From: an uncultured Opitutia bacterium
GTDB lineage: Bacteria > Verrucomicrobiota > Verrucomicrobiia > Opitutales > Opitutaceae
Reading direction: 5' to 3'
Assembly: GCA_903902745.1 (NCBI GenBank)
Contig: CAIUWA010000016.1
Location: forward strand, 62,001 to 126,000
Length of the DNA: 64,000 nucleotides
Shown here: positions 17,438 through 26,531 of the stretch, in pieces
Numbering within the stretch: the stretch's first letter is position 1
Layout of the letters: every line of letters starts with the position of its first letter
Made by a program: the position numbers and the translations under genes
Notes under the pieces: model-generated
The model's database searches: none
The model's input: the letters and a program-made list of their open reading frames with translations, nothing else
Told to the model about the DNA's origin: nothing

Positions 17438-18810
17438 GCCAGCTAATTATGTCCCGTCGGACGATGTTGCGGGGTCTGGGCACGGCGATAGCGCTGCCCG
17501 TCCTCGACTCGATGATTCCCAGCCGGCTGATCGGCGCCGACGCCAAGGCTGCGGCCAAGGCCGCCCTCGCGCCCAAGCGCGCGGCTTGGATCTACGTGCC
17601 CAACGGCATCGACATGCAGAACTGGACGCCCGCCGCCACCGGTTCCGCCTACCAGCTCACGCCCATCCTTCAGCCGGTCGCCGAATTCAAGGACCGGTTC
17701 AATGTGATCAGCGGCCTCGTGTGCGCCACGGCCAATCCCAACGGCGACGGTGGCGGTGACCACGGGCGGGCTGGCGCCTGCTATCTCACCGGCGCTCCCG
17801 CGCGCAAGACCGAGGGAGCGAACCTCAAGTGCGGCATTTCCGTCGACCAGGCCGCGGCGGCCAGGATCGGCCATCTGACCAAGTTTCCATCCCTCGAGCT
17901 CGGCATCGAGGAAGGCAAACAGGGCGGACGCTGTGACAACGGCTACAGCTGCGCCTATTACCATTCCATGTCCTGGCGCTCGGAAACCACGCCGGTGACC
18001 AAGGACTGCGATCCCCAGTCCGTTTTCGACCGCCTGTTCTCCAACGGCGACCCGCACGAGACCGCCGAGAGCCGGGCCCGCCGCGAGAACGACCACAAGA
18101 GCATCCTCGACTTCGTGCTCGATGACGCCGGCAGCTTCGAAAAGAAGCTCACCTACGCCGACCGGCAGAAAATGGACGAGTATCTCACCTCCGTCCGCGA
18201 GATCGAAGTCCGGCTCGAAAAAGCCGCCCTCGAGCCGGCCGGCGCCCCGCCGGCCGGTGCGGTTCGTCCGGATTTTGACGCCCATGCTCCCTCGAAGGGC
18301 GACAAGTACGCCCTCTGTCTGCCGCTGATGATCGACATGATGGTCCTCGCCTTCCAGACCGACCGAACCCGCATCATCACCTTCCAGTTTGCGGACGAAA
18401 AGAGCAACCAGACCTACGGCTGGGCGGGCGCCAACGTGCCCCACCATCTCACGTCGCATCACATGGGTGACGAGGCCAAGAAGGCCCTGGTGGCAAAGAT
18501 CAACAAGTACCACGTCGAACAACTCGCCTCCCTGCTGAAGAAACTCGATGCCATCAAGGAGGGCAACGGCGGCTCGATCCTGGACAATTCGCTTATCAGC
18601 TACGGCAGCAACATCAGTGACGGCGACCTGCACAACCATGACAACCTGCCGCAGTTGCTCATCGGAAAGAGCAGCGGCACGGTGGCCACTGGCCGCCATC
18701 TCCGCTACGATGGCGTCCCGCTGAACAACCTCTGGATGTCGATGCTGGACCGCGTGGGCGCTCCGATGGACCGTCTGGGCGACAGCACCGGCCGAATCGC
18801 ACTGGCTTAA
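17434..18810 (+). CDS. DUF1552 Tat-exported protein
   Basis: A 458-residue protein of the DUF1552 family, the constant partner of DUF1592-type cytochromes. The N-terminus has a twin-arginine signal (SRRTMLRGLGTAIALPVLDS), so it is exported folded. Family blocks follow: AAWIYVPNGIDMQNWTP, GGDHGRAGACYLTGA, GYSCAYYHSMSWRS, and the C-terminal ISYGSNISDGDLHNHDNLP with a His/Asp cluster as in the alkaline-phosphatase-like fold. Translation is probably coupled to the DUF1592 gene through the ATGA overlap. Biochemical function is unknown. About 280 bases follow before the receptor gene, with no gene and no clear terminator. Confidence 0.9.
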   Translation: MSQLIMSRRTMLRGLGTAIALPVLDSMIPSRLIGADAKAAAKAALAPKRAAWIYVPNGIDMQNWTPAATGSAYQLTPILQPVAEFKDRFNVISGLVCATANPNGDGGGDHGRAGACYLTGAPARKTEGANLKCGISVDQAAAARIGHLTKFPSLELGIEEGKQGGRCDNGYSCAYYHSMSWRSETTPVTKDCDPQSVFDRLFSNGDPHETAESRARRENDHKSILDFVLDDAGSFEKKLTYADRQKMDEYLTSVREIEVRLEKAALEPAGAPPAGAVRPDFDAHAPSKGDKYALCLPLMIDMMVLAFQTDRTRIITFQFADEKSNQTYGWAGANVPHHLTSHHMGDEAKKALVAKINKYHVEQLASLLKKLDAIKEGNGGSILDNSLISYGSNISDGDLHNHDNLPQLLIGKSSGTVATGRHLRYDGVPLNNLWMSMLDRVGAPMDRLGDSTGRIALA

Positions 18811-19089
18811 AGGGCCAGGAGCTTATCTCCGGGCTCAGCTTGGCCGCACCCCCGGCTGAAAGCCTCATCGTCTCGCGTACCGGCGCCCAAGGGGCAATTG
18901 GCTGGCCGTGTATGATTTAAAAAATGTCACAAATTCTTGTCCCGAGCGTTTGGCCCCTGTAACCAAGAGCCGGGCAGGCAGAAATGTCGCCCGGCTCCCT
19001 ACCCCACCGTAATCTGCTTTAACACCGTGTGCTTCCCATGCCCTGACCCAAGGGTTCCGGGCGCACTGTCTGTTCGTTTTACCTATCAC

Positions 19090-22000
19090 ATGAAAGCATC
19101 CCCGATAACTACCTCGTTGGATTCCGCGGCGCGTCTGTTGACGTCCGCGTTTTTGACCCTCGCCCTGCTCAGCCCCACCTTGGCGCGGGCGCAAGCGGCG
19201 CCGAGCGCGCAAACGCTCGCCAAGTACGACAAGAACAACAACGGCCGGCTCGACGCGGATGAAATCGCCGCGATGCAGGCCGACAATGCCCGGGCCGCGC
19301 AAACGCCGGTCGCGTCCTCTTCAAGTTCCTCCGGCGATGTCGTCACGCTGAACCCCTTCGAGGTCGATGCGAGCAAGGACATCGGCTACTATGCGGAAAA
19401 CACCCTCGCGGGCAGCCGCCTGCGGACGAATGTCGGCGACCTCGCCAGCTCCATCACGGTGGTGACCAAGCAGCAGCTCGAGGACACCGGGGCGCTCAAC
19501 ATCAACGACGTGTTCCTTTATGAGGCTAACACCGAGGGCGCCGGCACCTACACGCCCCTGTTCTTCGGGCCCTCCGGCGCGACGGACATGATCTCGGGCT
19601 ACAGTACGAACAACGGCCCGACCTTCGGCATCGCGCAGGCCAACCGCGTGCGCGGCCTGGGCTCGGCCGACACGGCCGAGAACAATTATCCGACACTCGC
19701 CCGCCTGCCGTTCGACTCCTACAACACCAACTCGGTCGAGATCAACCGCGGTCCGAACGCCCTGCTCTTCGGCGCCGCGGCTCCGTCGGGCGTCGTCAAC
19801 CAGACGACCGCCGAGGCTGTCCTGAACCAGCAGAAAGCCTCGGTCAGCTTCCGTTTCGGCAGCTTCGGCGCCCATCGGGAAAGCATCAACACGAACATCC
19901 CCGTCGGCAAAAAGGTCGCCGTGTTCCTGGCCGCCCTGTATGACGACAAGGAATTCGAGCGGAAGCCCTCGAAGGAGGTCACGCGCCGCCAGTTCGCCGC
20001 GATCACCTACCAGCCGTTCGCCAAGACCAAGATCACGGGCAGCTTCGAGAACTACGACAACTTCAATGCCCGGCCCAACTACCTCGAGCCGTATGACGGC
20101 ATCAGCACCTGGAGAAGTTCCGGCATGCCGGGCTGGGATCCGACCACACAGACGATCACCCTGGCCAATGGCACGGTGTCCGGCCCGTATCTGACCTCCA
20201 CGCTGGATCCCCGCTGGATCGCGAACAAGAACCTCACGGTCACCGGCAACGCCGCCTTCAGCAGCTCCACTTCGGCGGGTTACATTCCCGGCATCACGAA
20301 CGCGGCCGCCCAGGACACGATCTTCGCCAGCGGCGGCAAATTCCAGAGCTTCTGGGTTAGCGCGGCCACCGAAGGCGCAGGCGTGAATGGCTCCACCGCG
20401 CTCCCGGCCGTGACGGCCCGGAGCGCCCAGCAATGGGTCAATGCGCTCATCGCCCGGACGCAGTCGGCGCCGGCCCCCACCCCCTTGCCGGCGGCATCAA
20501 CCGGTGCGACGGGCTACGCGGTTTACTACAATCGCGGCATCACCGACCAGTCTCTCTATGACTGGACAAAGTACAATTACGCCGGCGCGAGCTATGGCAC
20601 CCAGACCAACAAGAGCTACAAGATCGAGCTCAACCAGCAGCTCTTGCCCGGCCTCGACCTCCAGCTCGGCTGGTTCCGCCAGGAGCTGACTGAGTGGGAC
20701 CATTATGATGCGGGCGAAGGCAACGACATCCCGATCATCCTGGTTGATACCAACACCAAGCTGATGGACGGAAGGCCCAATCCCTTCTACGGCTCCCCGT
20801 ATGCCGCCGGCACCCGGACGGATACGTTCTCCAGCCCGGAGTGGAACAACAATCTCCGTGCCACCCTGGCCTATCAGCATGACTTCACCAAGGCCCAGGG
20901 CTGGGGTCGGTACCTGAGCTTTCTGGGCTCGGCCCGCCTGATGGCCCTCGCGAGCCAGCAGAAGGATGTCATCAACCGCGGCCGCTGGCGCTTCACGATG
21001 GACGGCGGCGATCCCCGCTTCCTCATCAACCAGAATACGCCGATCAAGGATAACTTCATTTTCGCCAACAACAAAAACATGCAGCGCAACTACTACATGG
21101 GCCTCGCGGGCAACGGCGCGGTCACCCAGGGAGCGCAGCGCATTGGCGAGCCCAACTTCGGCGGACCCAACAAGCTCCCGCTCAATTATTTTGACTGGAA
21201 TTCCACCAATACCTGGCAGCAGACCGACATGAGCATGGATGACAACCTGTTCATCGCCGGCAACGGCCAGGGCGTGACCAACAAGACGCTCAATTCGACG
21301 AGCTTTGCCTACCAGGGCAGCCTCTGGAACAACCGCATCGTCCCGACCCTGGGCATGCGCTATGACAAGACGCGCGTCTACACGGCGTCACTCTCGGGTC
21401 TTACCCTGCCCAATTACTCGGTCGCAGGCTTCTCCAAGTACGAGGCGCTGAGCATCATGAGCCCCATCCCGTACGATGTGGGTGGCGCCACCAACACCAA
21501 GGGCGTGGTCGTCCGGCCGTTCAGCGGCTGGCGCTCCATTGATGCCGCGGCGGAACGCGGCAGCATGCTGGCGGATTTGGTGCGCGGCTTGAGCTTCCAC
21601 TACAACCATTCCGACAACTTCCAACCCCCCCAGACCCTCCAGACCGACTTCTTTGCCAAGCCCCTCCCGAAGCCCTCGGGCAAGGGCGATGACTACGGCG
21701 TCGGCGGCAGCATGTTCAACAACAAGCTGTCCTGGACCCTCAACTGGTACAAGTCCACGGCCGAGAACGCGATCTCCGACGCAGCCAATCTCGCGATCGG
21801 TCGCGCGCAGCGCATCGACAACAGCAGCATGTACACCTGGGCGGAATATGTGGTGCGCATCCGCAATGGCGAGGATCCGACCGGTCAGTTCTTCGGCAAC
21901 AACACCCAGACGCCTTTGTCCGACAACGAACAGAGGCAGATCAACGCGCTGGTCGCCGGCCCCGAACTCGCCGCCGATGGATTGCCGGTGGTGCGGGCGT

Positions 22001-22857
22001 ATAATCCCGACCTGAATCCGAACCGGACCTTCAATGTCCAGGGCACCAACTCGCAGCTCTCCAAGGGCACGGAGGCCACCCTGATCTACAATCCGGTGCG
22101 CAACTGGAACATCAAGCTGACGTTCGGCAAGCAGTTCTCCACGTTCAACAAGGCCTCGGGTGAGATCACAGCCTGGCTGTATGGCACCGGTGACGCCAAG
22201 AAGGGCGACGGGCGCCTGAACTTCTGGCAGAACGCGGTCGCGGCCGACCTGCCGGCGGTTTACACGCGGTTTAACGGCAACAAGCTCTACTTGGGGAACT
22301 TCTTTGCCAGCTACGGCTACACTGGTGACGCCAACTCGAATTCCACCGGGGCCACGAGCACGCCCGGCACCACCTACAACAGCATCGTGAACTCGCAGTT
22401 GTACACGCTGTTTGGGCTGCAGGGCCAGCGTTCGCCGAGCCAGCGCGAATACTCCTCCTCGCTGATCACCAACTATTCCTTCCAGGAAGGACGCATCAAG
22501 GGTCTGGCCGTCGGCGGCGGTCTGCGCTGGGCCTCCAATGCCATCGCGGGTTATTACGCCAATCTCGATCCCGCCACGTTCTCGCAGCCCTCGACGACGC
22601 AGAACCTCATCTCGTTCCCCGACCTGAACAAGCCCCAGTACATCCCGGCGACCACCAACCTCGATGTGTGGGCTTCGTACACGACCCGGCTGCCGGTGTT
22701 CGGGCGCAGCGTGCGGACGAAGTTCCAGCTGAACGTCCAATCCCTGACTGAAAAAGGCGGCTTGGTGCCGATCGCCTACAACTCCGATGGTGTGGCGGCC
22801 AACTACCGCATCATGGATCCCCGGACGTTCTTCCTGACCACCACGTTCGACTTTTAA
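19090..22857 (+). CDS. Large TonB-dependent receptor with an N-terminal EF-hand
   Basis: A 1255-residue outer-membrane transporter. The ATG of MKASPITTS is chosen because it begins a signal peptide ending near TLARAQA; the frame is open 51 codons further up without signal character. Residues 47-58 (DKNNNGRLDADE) are a canonical EF-hand calcium loop. From residue ~82 comes the Opitutaceae-type signature GDVVTLNPFEV, then the plug (ENTLAGSRLRTN, ASSITVVTKQQLEDTGALNI, VEINRGPNALLFGAAAPSG), then a long barrel ending in aromatic TTFDF. It would import a large substrate, probably a glycan fragment, powered by TonB/ExbBD, which are not in the window. It follows the DUF1592/DUF1552 pair on the same strand and ends in a clear terminator. 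Confidence 0.93.
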   Translation: MKASPITTSLDSAARLLTSAFLTLALLSPTLARAQAAPSAQTLAKYDKNNNGRLDADEIAAMQADNARAAQTPVASSSSSSGDVVTLNPFEVDASKDIGYYAENTLAGSRLRTNVGDLASSITVVTKQQLEDTGALNINDVFLYEANTEGAGTYTPLFFGPSGATDMISGYSTNNGPTFGIAQANRVRGLGSADTAENNYPTLARLPFDSYNTNSVEINRGPNALLFGAAAPSGVVNQTTAEAVLNQQKASVSFRFGSFGAHRESINTNIPVGKKVAVFLAALYDDKEFERKPSKEVTRRQFAAITYQPFAKTKITGSFENYDNFNARPNYLEPYDGISTWRSSGMPGWDPTTQTITLANGTVSGPYLTSTLDPRWIANKNLTVTGNAAFSSSTSAGYIPGITNAAAQDTIFASGGKFQSFWVSAATEGAGVNGSTALPAVTARSAQQWVNALIARTQSAPAPTPLPAASTGATGYAVYYNRGITDQSLYDWTKYNYAGASYGTQTNKSYKIELNQQLLPGLDLQLGWFRQELTEWDHYDAGEGNDIPIILVDTNTKLMDGRPNPFYGSPYAAGTRTDTFSSPEWNNNLRATLAYQHDFTKAQGWGRYLSFLGSARLMALASQQKDVINRGRWRFTMDGGDPRFLINQNTPIKDNFIFANNKNMQRNYYMGLAGNGAVTQGAQRIGEPNFGGPNKLPLNYFDWNSTNTWQQTDMSMDDNLFIAGNGQGVTNKTLNSTSFAYQGSLWNNRIVPTLGMRYDKTRVYTASLSGLTLPNYSVAGFSKYEALSIMSPIPYDVGGATNTKGVVVRPFSGWRSIDAAAERGSMLADLVRGLSFHYNHSDNFQPPQTLQTDFFAKPLPKPSGKGDDYGVGGSMFNNKLSWTLNWYKSTAENAISDAANLAIGRAQRIDNSSMYTWAEYVVRIRNGEDPTGQFFGNNTQTPLSDNEQRQINALVAGPELAADGLPVVRAYNPDLNPNRTFNVQGTNSQLSKGTEATLIYNPVRNWNIKLTFGKQFSTFNKASGEITAWLYGTGDAKKGDGRLNFWQNAVAADLPAVYTRFNGNKLYLGNFFASYGYTGDANSNSTGATSTPGTTYNSIVNSQLYTLFGLQGQRSPSQREYSSSLITNYSFQEGRIKGLAVGGGLRWASNAIAGYYANLDPATFSQPSTTQNLISFPDLNKPQYIPATTNLDVWASYTTRLPVFGRSVRTKFQLNVQSLTEKGGLVPIAYNSDGVAANYRIMDPRTFFLTTTFDF

Positions 22858-22886
22858 TCCCAGTCAACGCCTGCAGTGCTTTACCC

Positions 22887-22922
22887 AAGCTCCCCCGCCC
22901 TTCCGGCGGGGGAGCTTTTTTT
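22887..22922 (+). terminator. Rho-independent terminator after the TonB receptor gene
   Basis: A 13-bp GC-rich stem AAGCTCCCCCGCC / GGCGGGGGAGCTT with a 5-base loop CTTCC and a T tract. Confidence 0.92.
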
Positions 22923-23045
22923 ATGCCGAGCCGTCATCGACCAGGCATCGGAATTTTTAGCCGCAAAAATGTGCAAGAAAGGGATGAAGGGACGGGAGGG
23001 GGAACGGATGTGAACGGGGAATCTTTCACTGCGGGATGATTTTTC

Positions 23046-23568
23046 GGATTATTGGCCGCAAAGAGGCGCAAAAAGCGCAAAAGGGAGTGGATGAATTCCG
23101 ATGCTGATATTTTTAAACTTTGTGATCACATCCGCCAAACCAGTTTCAAGCTGCAGTCCTATTTTCGCCATGGGCACCTCGAAAAGGTATACGAGAACGG
23201 ACTGGCTCATCGGCTGCGCAAGGCAGGCACAACCGTAATTCAGCAGCATCCGCTCAATGTCCTCGATGAAGATGGCACCGTTCTGGGCGAGTACCTGGCT
23301 GATCTTTTTGTCGAGGGGCGGCTGATCGTGGAATTAAAGGCCTGCAAAACCTTGCTCGATGAGCACGTCGCCCAGTTGCTCGGCTACCTCCGCTCCGCGC
23401 GGGTAGAACATGGATTGCTCATTAATTTTGGGTCCCCCAGGCTCCAAATCCGGAAGTATGTCCTGTCCGACACCATGCCGGCTCCGGCATCCGAGGCCCT
23501 CAATGAATGAGTCGATCAACCGTGGATCGCTTTTTGTGCTTTCTGCGCCTTTTTGCGGCCAATAATCC
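23046..23568. repeat. GCCGCAAAGAGGCGC inverted arms (family J) enclosing a gene
   Basis: Left arm 23,046-23,084 starts GGATTATTGGCCGCAAAGAG; right arm 23,528-23,568 ends CTTTTTGCGGCCAATAATCC. They are inverted copies of ~38 bp with only a few mismatches. The space between holds exactly one gene, the GxxExxY gene. A further degenerate unit lies at ~22,957-22,985. Confidence 0.88.
23091..23510 (+). CDS. GxxExxY protein
   Basis: A 139-residue member of the GxxExxY family, small proteins of unknown function common and multi-copy in Verrucomicrobia, Planctomycetes and Chloroflexi. The name-giving motif is GHLEKVYENGLAHRL near residue 29. Later come the block LADLFVEGRLIVELKACKTL, with the D...E-x-K pattern of PD-(D/E)xK nucleases, and LLINFGSPRLQIRKYV, both typical. 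ATG 23,091 has GGGAG just upstream; the 13 earlier in-frame codons (KRRKKRKRE) read through a repeat arm. The gene is the only content between the family J arms, which suggests the arms and gene move or are copied as a unit. The nuclease idea rests on motif shape only. Confidence 0.85.
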   Translation: MNSDADIFKLCDHIRQTSFKLQSYFRHGHLEKVYENGLAHRLRKAGTTVIQQHPLNVLDEDGTVLGEYLADLFVEGRLIVELKACKTLLDEHVAQLLGYLRSARVEHGLLINFGSPRLQIRKYVLSDTMPAPASEALNE

Positions 23569-23751
23569 GATCCGGATTTCGGTCGTGGGTCCGTTTGAAA
23601 CTGGTGAAGCCGCTCCTCCAATCGGGTATCGGCAAAAGGACACACCGCCCGGATTTTGGACAACTTGGCCGGGTCCAGCGCGTCTGGCTGGTCGGCATCA
23701 CTCCCCCTGTTGGCTCGCCACCCTGCGCGCCCGCGGAATAGAAAGGTTCTT

Positions 23752-25326
23752 ATGAAAAACCCCGATCATGACCCGAACTCGATATCCCGGAGAGACTTTG
23801 TCCGCACCGCCACCCTCGCGGCGACCGCCGTTTCCTCCGGCCTTGGCTTGTCCACCACTGCCCGGGGCCAAGCCGCCAGTCCCGCGGCTCCCATCGCGCC
23901 GATTCCAGGCGGATTCAAGCCCATGGTGGGCTTCCAAGCCGAGGTGCCCTACCTGCTTGAGTACGGCATCACCCGCTTTCTCGACGACGTCCAGAACCGC
24001 GCGAGCGTCAATACGCTCTTCCTGCACGCCGAGCTGTTCCATCCCTCGAGGAATCCCGCCGGCCACTTTGCGACCGCGCACCCGGAATACTATCGCGACA
24101 TTTCCATGCAGCCCGAGCGCATTTCCGCTGGAGACTTCAACCTGCCCGACGCGATGGACCAGATCACCGCCGAGACGAGGAAGCGCGGCATGAAGGTCTA
24201 CGCCTGGGTGGTGGAGGACAACCGCGCGCCCCCGAAGATCGATGGCATGGACAAACTCTATGAGATCGATCTCCAAGGACAGCGCACCGGCGGCCATCCC
24301 GGCGGCCCGTGTCTCAACAACCCCTACTTCCGCAACCTCATCTCGAGCCAGGTCGAGGACCTGATCCGCGGTTACCAGGTCGACGGCCTGCAGCGCGGGT
24401 CGGAGCGCCAGGGCCCGCTGGGCAACGCCCTCGGCGCCTGGCACCACGGCTCGGTCAGTGATCCGAGCCACACCTCTTGCTTCTGCGAATACTGCACCGC
24501 CAAGGCGCAGAAACAGGGCATCGACGTCGCCCGAGTGAGGAAGGCCTTCGAGGCGCTCGTACCCTACGTGAAGAACGGCCGCGCCGGCCTCCGCCCGCGC
24601 GATGGCTACTACGTGGAGTTCTGGCGCCTGCTGCTGCGCTATCCCGAGCTGCTGACCTGGGAGAATTTCTGGGCGGACAGCATGCGGGAAATGCAGCGGG
24701 AGTTTTACGCCAAGGCAAAATCGATCCGGCCTGAAGTCCAGATCGGCTTCCATGTCTGGCACAACGCCTCCTTCAACCCGATCTACCGCGCGGAGCAGGA
24801 TTACCAGCCATACACGGAATACTCCGACTTCGTGAAGCCGGTCCTCTACGACAATCCGGCGGCGGAACGCATGGCGTCCTATGTCTACAGCGTTGGCCAG
24901 AACATCTACGGCGACCTCACCCGGCAGCAACTGCTCGACTTTGAGTACAGCGTCATGGGCTTCAGCAAGGAAAAGAGCTACGCCCAGATCATCAACCAGC
25001 CGCAGGAGGCTTACGAATCACAACTGCGGAAACTCCCGATCAACGGGACGCCGCAGGGATCCTTCGCGACCTTCTCCAGCGACTACGTCTATCAGGAGAC
25101 GAAGCGCGCCATGGCAGGCGTCGCCGGCTCCAAGACGAAGATCTGGCCCGGCGTCGGCATCGACGTCGTGACGAAAAACAGCACGCCCGAGAGCGTCCGC
25201 AGCGTGGTCAACGCCGTCTTCCAAGCCGGCGGCACCGGCCTCATCCTTTCCACGAGCCATGCCGCGATGCAGCCGCAAAACCTCAGCGCCGTCGGCGCAA
25301 CCTTGCGCGAGCTGAAACTGGCCTGA
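23752..25326 (+). CDS. Tat-exported TIM-barrel glycoside-hydrolase-like protein
   Basis: A 524-residue protein with a twin-arginine signal (SRRDFVRTATLAATAVSSG) after the ATG of MKNPDHDPN, which has AAAGG upstream. The body reads like a glycoside-hydrolase-type TIM barrel: GITRFLDDVQNRASVNTLFL, KRGMKVYAWVVEDNRAP, DLIRGYQVDGLQRGSE and IRPEVQIGFHVWHNAS match the strand-loop rhythm of such barrels. A CFCEYC cluster (residues ~242-247) resembles Cys-rich motifs in putative hydrolases of this fold and may bind zinc. No catalytic acid pair could be assigned with certainty; the Glu in WVVEDN is a candidate. It probably works on plant or algal glycans in the periplasm. Family name uncertain. Confidence 0.6.
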   Translation: MKNPDHDPNSISRRDFVRTATLAATAVSSGLGLSTTARGQAASPAAPIAPIPGGFKPMVGFQAEVPYLLEYGITRFLDDVQNRASVNTLFLHAELFHPSRNPAGHFATAHPEYYRDISMQPERISAGDFNLPDAMDQITAETRKRGMKVYAWVVEDNRAPPKIDGMDKLYEIDLQGQRTGGHPGGPCLNNPYFRNLISSQVEDLIRGYQVDGLQRGSERQGPLGNALGAWHHGSVSDPSHTSCFCEYCTAKAQKQGIDVARVRKAFEALVPYVKNGRAGLRPRDGYYVEFWRLLLRYPELLTWENFWADSMREMQREFYAKAKSIRPEVQIGFHVWHNASFNPIYRAEQDYQPYTEYSDFVKPVLYDNPAAERMASYVYSVGQNIYGDLTRQQLLDFEYSVMGFSKEKSYAQIINQPQEAYESQLRKLPINGTPQGSFATFSSDYVYQETKRAMAGVAGSKTKIWPGVGIDVVTKNSTPESVRSVVNAVFQAGGTGLILSTSHAAMQPQNLSAVGATLRELKLA

Positions 25327-25465
25327 TTCCTGGCATGGGCGGGGAAGGCCACCGCCCAGGCCTCCGCCCGTTCGCAGCCGGCCGCCCGGTTCCAACGGTC
25401 GGCCCTGGTTTTCCTGGCTTCTTAATTCTTCCTTCTTCCTTTTTCCTTGGTTTGCATTGGGGACG

Positions 25466-26380
25466 ATGACCTACGCTGAGATTGCGGCCGCCCTCCCCCA
25501 GAACGCCGTGACTGCGATCGACGGCCTGCCCTTCCCGCGCATCGCCTCGGGCAAGGTCCGCGAAATCTTCGACCTCGGCGACGCACTCCTGCTCATCGCC
25601 ACCGACCGTCTCTCGGCCTTCGACGTGATCCTGCCCGACGGCATCCCCGGCAAGGGCGCCATCCTCACGCAGATGAGCAACTGGTGGTTTGCCCAGACCA
25701 GCAGCCTGATCCCCGGCCACCTGCTGCCGGATCAGGCTGGTGAATTCGCCCGCCGCGGCATCAAGGGCCGCGACCTCCAGCTGCGCAGCATGGTCGTGCG
25801 AAAACTGCAGCCCCTCACCATCGAGTGCGTCGTGCGCGGCTACCTGGTCGGCAGCGGCTGGAGTTCCTACCAGAAGACCGGCGAGGTCTGCGGGATCAAG
25901 CTGCCCGCCGGCCTGCGCCAGGCCGACCGCCTCCCCGAGCCGATCTTCACCCCCACCACCAAGGCGCCCAAGGGTCAGCACGACGCCCCGATCAACGACG
26001 CCCAGGGTGCCGCCGCCATCGGCGTCGCGCTCTTCGCGCAGGTGAAGGCCGCGAGCCTCGCGCTCTACCGCTTCGGGCACGACCGCGCCCAACAGGCTGG
26101 CATGATCCTGGCCGACACGAAATTCGAGTTCGGCACTGATGCCGCCGGGACCCTCTTCCTGATCGACGAGGTGCTCACGCCCGATTCCTCACGCTACTGG
26201 CCGGCAGACCGCTACGCGCCCAACCAGTCGCCGCCCAGCTACGACAAGCAATTCGTCCGCGACCACCTGCTCGGGCTGCAGTGGAATCAGCAGCCCCCCG
26301 CCCCGCGCCTGCCCGCCGAAGTCATCGCGCGCACGCAGGAAAAATACCTGGCCGCGCTGAAGAACCTGCTGGGGGCATAG
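25466..26380 (+). CDS. purC: Phosphoribosylaminoimidazole-succinocarboxamide (SAICAR) synthase
   Basis: Joins aspartate to CAIR with ATP in de novo purine synthesis (cytoplasm). The 304-residue length matches the longer, yeast-type form. Family motifs: GKVREIFDLGDALLLIATDRLSAFD (split here as GKVREIFDLGD and LIATDRLSAFDV), the region ECVVRGYLVGSGWSSYQ, and LADTKFEFGTD with the nucleotide/metal-binding Asp, then LIDEVLTPDSSRYW. ATG 25,466 is chosen; an in-frame TTG three codons upstream is possible. The 140-base upstream spacer ends in a pyrimidine-rich stretch (TTCTTCCTTTTTCC) with no other signal seen. No other purine gene is adjacent. Confidence 0.95.
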   Translation: MTYAEIAAALPQNAVTAIDGLPFPRIASGKVREIFDLGDALLLIATDRLSAFDVILPDGIPGKGAILTQMSNWWFAQTSSLIPGHLLPDQAGEFARRGIKGRDLQLRSMVVRKLQPLTIECVVRGYLVGSGWSSYQKTGEVCGIKLPAGLRQADRLPEPIFTPTTKAPKGQHDAPINDAQGAAAIGVALFAQVKAASLALYRFGHDRAQQAGMILADTKFEFGTDAAGTLFLIDEVLTPDSSRYWPADRYAPNQSPPSYDKQFVRDHLLGLQWNQQPPAPRLPAEVIARTQEKYLAALKNLLGA

Positions 26381-26387
26381 GGGAAAA

Positions 26388-26514
26388 GTTCCAAATTCCA
26401 GGCTCCAAACTTCAGAGAAGCTTCAATTTTAAAATCCCAGACAACCGCCGGTGAATTGTTTGAGGCTTGGAGTTTGAAAGTTCATTGGCGCTTGCTGGTT
26501 GGAATTTGGAGCTT
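26388..26514. repeat. TCCAAATTCCAGGCTCCAAA inverted arms (family G)
   Basis: Left arm 26,388-26,412 (TTCCAAATTCCAGGCTCCAA) and right arm 26,465-26,514 (GCTTGGAGTTTGAAAG and GGTTGGAATTTGGAGC). They lie between the convergent purC and cinA genes. Confidence 0.7.
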
Positions 26515-26531
26515 CCGCCGCCTCGCGGCGG

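Noticed and set aside
18811-19089. A cobalamin or other riboswitch ahead of the TonB receptor gene
   Set aside because: No B12-box-like or other conserved aptamer motif could be recognised in the 280-base leader.
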